Source: Ulva prolifera
Taxonomy: Eukaryota > Chlorophyta > Ulvophyceae > Ulvales > Ulvaceae
Length of the DNA stretch: 64,000 bases
Direction of reading: 5' to 3'
Assembly: GCA_023078555.1 (NCBI GenBank)
Contig: CM041201.1
Coordinates: 3,479,713 to 3,543,712, forward strand
Part shown: one piece after another, positions 59,601-64,000 of the stretch
How positions within the stretch are numbered: the first letter of the stretch is position 1
Layout: every line of letters starts with the position of its first letter
Program-made: the position numbers and the translations under genes
The notes under the pieces: generated by a model
Database searches by the model: none
Told to the model about the DNA's origin: nothing
The model's input: only the letters and a program-made list of their open reading frames with translations

Positions 59601-61773
59601 TGGGCAGGCTCTGCACGACGTTCGAATCATACAGGCTGGTGTGTCACTGCCAACAGTCAACATGAGGCAGGTGACACGCACGCGCAACACATGGGTCGAG
59701 ATGGAAGATGAGTTTTTCTGCTGGAATAGCAGGTAGTCCTCCATCTTGCTTGTGAGTTCACGGGTCAGACTGCGATCACTGCAGTACTGGTGGAGCCCTG
59801 CCAAGACGTCACGCGTTGCCTCCAGCTCTGGATCCTTCTTCACCAGGTAGTGAAACAGCGTGCCAAGGATGTATGCATCGATAACGACTTTCACGTTCTG
59901 GGCAACGATCGACAGCACCATCTCCTCATCTCGCTGAGGGACAGCAGCCTCATACCCAACACTTGTCAGCACACTGAACCCCTTGAACAGCATCACCTGT
60001 GAGCAAGCACAAGTATCGGGTCGACTGACTCCAGTGTAAGGGGTGCAACAGGATCCAGAATGCTGGACACAAAAAGTCTGAGTGTGAGATTGACTGCCAC
60101 ACCGACTGCGAAAGCAAGTGAATCTTCTGAAATGAGATGCTTGATGATGGAGGGCATACCACATAGTCGTGAAACCCTGGAGATGTCAACCAATGAAATT
60201 TTGCATCTGTTTGTTGTACCCAAGCGTCCACCCAATTAAGCTCAAAGTGGGATCTATCAAAACCATAGAAGGCAGATAGCCCATAGTACATGCAGCCCAG
60301 CCAGTGTCCCTACACCTGAGAGCCCACTGAAGACGCACGACGTTGCATCCGACTACCACACGAGATCTGGCGCTGGCTGACGGTCAGATCTGGTGACCAC
60401 CTATGCCACAACTAGCTTCGGGCTGACTGATCGTACCGTCAAGTAGATGATATATGCGAACTTGAAGAAAGCTATCCAGCGGACATCTGTGGCCACGTCC
60501 TCTTGACGTGCAGAAAAGTAGGCCATCACATCGAGAATACGGTATGCTCTAGCAAGAGTGGCAATAGACACGAAAGTCGCCCCCATTGGATGGATACTTG
60601 ATAGCCACAAAGGCACCATCAGCAGCAGACGCAGTGGAATGCCGATGACCAGCTGGTTCCTCAGTGCTGGGCCAAAAACAAATCCCTTGCCATAACTTTC
60701 AGCGTTAGATTGAACAGGCTTGGGACTGCTGGCATTTGATTCCATTGACGAAGCCGAAACAATACGGTCTGCGGACGAATCTGCTAGGCCCATGTCAAGA
60801 ACAGCCGCCTGCGAAACCCGGAACAGGAGGTCTGCTAGGAAAACCAGGTCTAACCAAAGCTCAGTGCCCGCCCATAACTGATGCTTTGAGATGGCATGTT
60901 CGACATCGCTGCGATCATAGAGGTCAAGCCACTGTTTCTTGCTGTGAATGAATTCATGAGCCACAAGGGAGACGGGAAGCAGAATCGAGTCAGCAACATT
61001 GACGCATGTCATCATCAGAGACCAGGCTGTAGCCACGGAGCTCCCTGGACGGGCACAGCGAACAAGCACTGCAGTGAATTTTGTTGTGAGGGCAGAGGGC
61101 ACCCCTTGGAATCTCACATGCCGCCGTTTCAGGCGTTCCCATGTCTTGGTGCTTCGACTGCGAATGGAGGAGCGCCTGGGTGTGCGACTAGCACGAGACC
61201 CTCTGTGCATGCCAGCTACTGCATGAATCAAATCTAGGGGTGTTCGCCATAACTCGACTTGTCTCCGCTTGGTAGCCTGCCGAGTACACCATACAATTGA
61301 GCTGTCTGAGGCACCGACATCGCTGGAATTCCTCTTCATCTTTCGGACTGCCAGTCGGGCGGTATGAGCAGCAGCCGCGAAACGCAATGACTTGGGCCTG
61401 TAAATATGCAACACGGGCTGTCCACCCTTTTACAAATGCATTCACTGCCAACAAAGACCACCAATGACGGTGAGCTCTCGGTAGCCATGCTTTCACACAC
61501 ACCCACACACGTGCAAGTTCTGGCTAGAAACGTTGAAGGGCGGCGATATTCGGCAATGCGAACTGGATGCGGCAGACTTGAAATACAAAGGTGGTACCTG
61601 AAGTCAACATCTACATCCTTGGACCATCCATCGTTTTTCCCCGGTGGATGATTCGGCAACGGTGCACCGCTACCAGCAGCATCATGTACCAATGTCACAT
61701 CCGATGTCGGTGGCGCCGGAAGCGTGCTCAACATGATAGTTTCATTTGTAGTGAAGCCGGAGGTGTCCGACAT
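53604..61773 (-). CDS. Shaker-like channel with CNBD, ankyrin repeats and long C-terminal extension (channel 2)
   Basis: Tandem paralogue of channel 1. Exons (minus): 61773-61598, 61397-60437, 60309-60160, 59996-59682, 59610-59310, 59082-58844, 58098-57984, 57719-57326, 57249-57051, 56897-56726, 56240-56035, 55702-55581, then (less sure) 55169-54982, 54861-54242, 54179-53955, 53890-53690, 53612-53604. The frame closes at 1530 residues. Seen: S1 VNVADSILLPVSLVAHEF, S4-S5 near LARAYRILDVMAYFS, pore loop SVLTSVGYEAAVP, CNBD (MPDELIIKHGD; VPEPSSVRARANENS), ankyrin repeats (DYDGRTTLHLAVAEG; NQGDRWGGTPIEDA; MTALHVAARAGK). The filter TSVGYEA (440-446) has Glu where potassium channels have Gly. The extension has helices, a hydrophobic segment (AAGALSMSLMLFLTV) and one EF-hand-like loop (DGNRNHSVSF). 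Exons 13-17 could be a separate gene, but phases fit one model. Confidence 0.82.
56494..56595. repeat. Near-perfect 48-bp-arm palindrome with tRNA-like sequence, in channel 2 intron 10
   Basis: Bases 56494-56541 pair with 56548-56595, with two mismatches and a 6-base loop. Each arm reads out GGGTCCAGTGGTAGAGCGGT and then CTTATCAC; the TGGTAGAGCGG word resembles a tRNA D-arm/A box. No T-arm follows, so it is not a working tRNA gene. Confidence 0.9.
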
Positions 61774-61789
61774 GAGAGCCGGCCTGGCT

Positions 61790-64000
61790 GTGTTAGAATC
61801 ACAGAGTCCAAGCGGTACTGCGTGCTTCCGACTTGCGCTAGCACATTTGCGCAGCCAGCGATCAACTCGTCAATCTCAGCATGCAGGGGGGCAATGAATA
61901 ACAGCTCTGCTGACACGAGTATGATAAACAACGCAGCAACGACAGCTATGCCGCCTACGTAATGTAAGATACACTAAGCTCGAGGATTGACAAGGCCAGT
62001 GATTCACCGCTAAGAATCCCCGTTGTTGAAAATAGTGAGACGGATTTGTCAACCGTGCAACAAAGTGGCAGCGCACACTTTGTCTCTGCGTGATCACGCA
62101 AATTGATCAATGCGCGAGGCCTGCTGCGCGCTCAGCTGCGTCGCGCTCATCTGTCGGCACATGTGGACACGCGTGCATATGAAAAAGCGTGCTGCACAGG
62201 CAGAGCCCTGCCTGCCTGACTTTGTCCTTGAAACTGAGGCAGAGCCCTGCTGCGCTTCGCTTTTCTAACGTCTGCAGTGAGGAGCACGCAGGCAGCATCT
62301 GCACGCCCAGGAGCGACGCGTGCTTTTTATGATATGAGCACACTTGCGCCGGTCAGCGTAGCGTAGCGCCAGCTGAAACCAAGCAAAGACTCCGCTTGTC
62401 AGACACTAGATCTTGCCCCTCCCGCGGTCATTGAGGACTCTGGTCAGCATGCTCGTGCATCACTTCAGCTAGACCACGCTTAGCTGGAGACGCTCCGGGC
62501 GCGATGCACCGGTACTTATACCGCGCTCTTCGTGGAATCCTGGGGTTTTTTATCTGAGACTGATCTGGCGCGATGCTGTTCTCCAATACATCCTGGCTTT
62601 CAGCCCATAACCTGCGTGTCAACTGACTTTTGAATTGTGTATATAGCCTCCGAATTAGAGAATCATTGCAAGATCACATTACACTGCAGCAGATATCAGT
62701 TATATGTAATCACGTTGATCCAATCTGACAGCAATTGCGTTGCAATGATCGGCTTCTTCGGAGTCAACACTTCATCGCGGGTTTGATCGATTCCGATCAG
62801 TGCTGTTCAGTTGCGTGAGCTGATTTGAATTCCCCATCCCGCTGACAGAGGCACTGCCCAATGATGCTTACATCACACTGTCTCTGTCTTCCTGCAAGTG
62901 CCAGCAGAGGTCATGTGCAGCAGAGCTACAGATGCTCCAGCGTACATGTCAATCGAGCTGCTATTCGAACAGTTCTGAACAGCTGCATGTCACCACTTGC
63001 CACCCATCATGTCATGTGGATGCCTTGTGACCATGTACACTGAAATTTCAGAACACGCCGTTGATGTATATTGCTGGACAAGATTCGAAAGCGACCACAA
63101 AAGTTGGCTTGATGCCAGCTGCGACATGAAGCTGAGTGCAAATCGCAATGCATGCTGGATCTACTCAAAGACAGAGCTACGTACCAACAACATGTAGCTA
63201 TGGTCGATTCGGAACTCTCTTGCCAAATGTTGCCAGACCCAACCTGCTACATAATGTGTATGTGTGCATCTTTATGGCGATGGCTTCTGAGGGGATAGGC
63301 ATGAGCCGCCTGGGCAGCAGAACCACTCACCGACATCGCCACATAGCAACTCAAACAGTGGCTACATAGCACAGAACTGTCATTACATGTGCGTCTCTAT
63401 CTGATGTTCGTGTGATGCTGTTTGTTCTGGCCTACAAGTCGCCACACGGGCACAGGATGTGGGTGTTCGTACCATATCTAGGTTGAACAAAAAGCCTCCA
63501 AGCCATAAGAGGAAAAGAGGCCGAAAACACAAGCCATGCGCAGTGGGAGCGGCTGGCAGAGGTCATGCAGATCACAAATGACTTATTGCTGTGTGCATGT
63601 TGTATTAATCGGGCGTGGTGGCACTCGTGTAGCTTACAGCATACCAGAGACATGCAATCATGGTGACAGGATGACATACATTGCTAGGCTGCCATAGCTC
63701 GACTACTGTAGCTAGGTCAGCAGGGCACTTAATCAGTGCCACTTATGTTGCGCCCCAAGCAACGGCAACGGACATGCCCTCTGCACTGCATTTGCACCTG
63801 ATGGGCACAACTGCTGCTGATAGCACAGTCATCAACAATCGCGAAAATGGCAGGCAGCACATCGCAGCAGAATCACTGCAAATACCATGGAGCTAGTGCC
63901 AGCTATGTGCATGTCCTCTGCACTGCGTGCACAGCCGTTGGCCGTGGCTGCTGCGAATAGCATTTACGCGCACACATGATACACAGAACATTGTAGCCGC
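61790..64000. other. Stretch upstream of channel 2 without a supported gene
   Basis: The first part should hold the channel 2 promoter. A minus-strand frame at 61931-61728 (LLFIAPLHAEIDELIAGCAN) looks mildly protein-like and could be an upstream exon. Words such as AGGCAGAGCCCTGC repeat at about 62199 and 62239. From 62.4 to 64.0 kb I see no gene, RNA or repeat I can support. Confidence 0.4.

Noticed and set aside
1-64000. CRISPR array, prophage, insertion sequence or viral insert
   Set aside because: No spaced direct repeats, integrase, capsid, polymerase or transposase frame was seen; introns and gene content are eukaryotic.

Overview
The window is nuclear DNA from a plastid-bearing eukaryote, most likely a green alga, possibly a trebouxiophyte (inference). 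Genes are split by GT-AG introns of about 60 to 850 bases. Their best matches by eye are plant-type plastid proteins (BASS4, ABA4, ABC1K3) and general eukaryotic proteins (MCU, MND1, molybdenum-cofactor sulfurase). A run of exactly 100 N at 18860-18959 marks a scaffold gap.

Layout. 0.4-1.9 kb: a plus-strand cysteine-rich secreted-type gene that looks broken. 2.4-2.7 kb: a 42-bp minisatellite. 5.5-13.2 kb: a tandem duplication of a BASS4-like plastid envelope transporter, copy A intact and copy B with a damaged 5' exon. 13-18.9 kb: gene-poor DNA with SINE-like repeats, microsatellites and a 148-bp exact repeat that stops at the gap. 18.96-20.2 kb: mitochondrial calcium uniporter (5' end lost in the gap). 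21.0-25.2 kb: molybdenum-cofactor sulfurase (ABA3 type). 26.4-29.0 kb: ABA4, the neoxanthin factor, convergent with the sulfurase. 31.0-34.0 kb: a cytochrome P450. 35.2-37.9 kb: a SET-domain (Rubisco LSMT-like) methyltransferase. 38.4-39.2 kb: an intronless LRAT-like papain-fold protein with a nuclear signal. 40.4-41.4 kb: meiotic MND1. 41.7-45.6 kb or beyond: ABC1K3 plastoglobule kinase. 48.0-48.9 kb: an unrecognised helical protein. 49.3-61.8 kb: two tandem Shaker-like channels with CNBD and ankyrin repeats, both with non-canonical pore filters, the second with a long C-terminal extension.

How the genes relate. Several products act in the plastid (BASS4, ABA4, ABC1K3). ABA3-type and ABA4-type genes both belong to the abscisic-acid branch of carotenoid metabolism in land plants and lie tail to tail here. 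MCU and the ankyrin channels are ion-transport genes. MND1 implies a meiotic recombination toolkit. Exon junctions were chosen by reading splice signals and phases by hand against remembered family sequences; most gene models close in frame, but 5' ends and a few junctions are uncertain.
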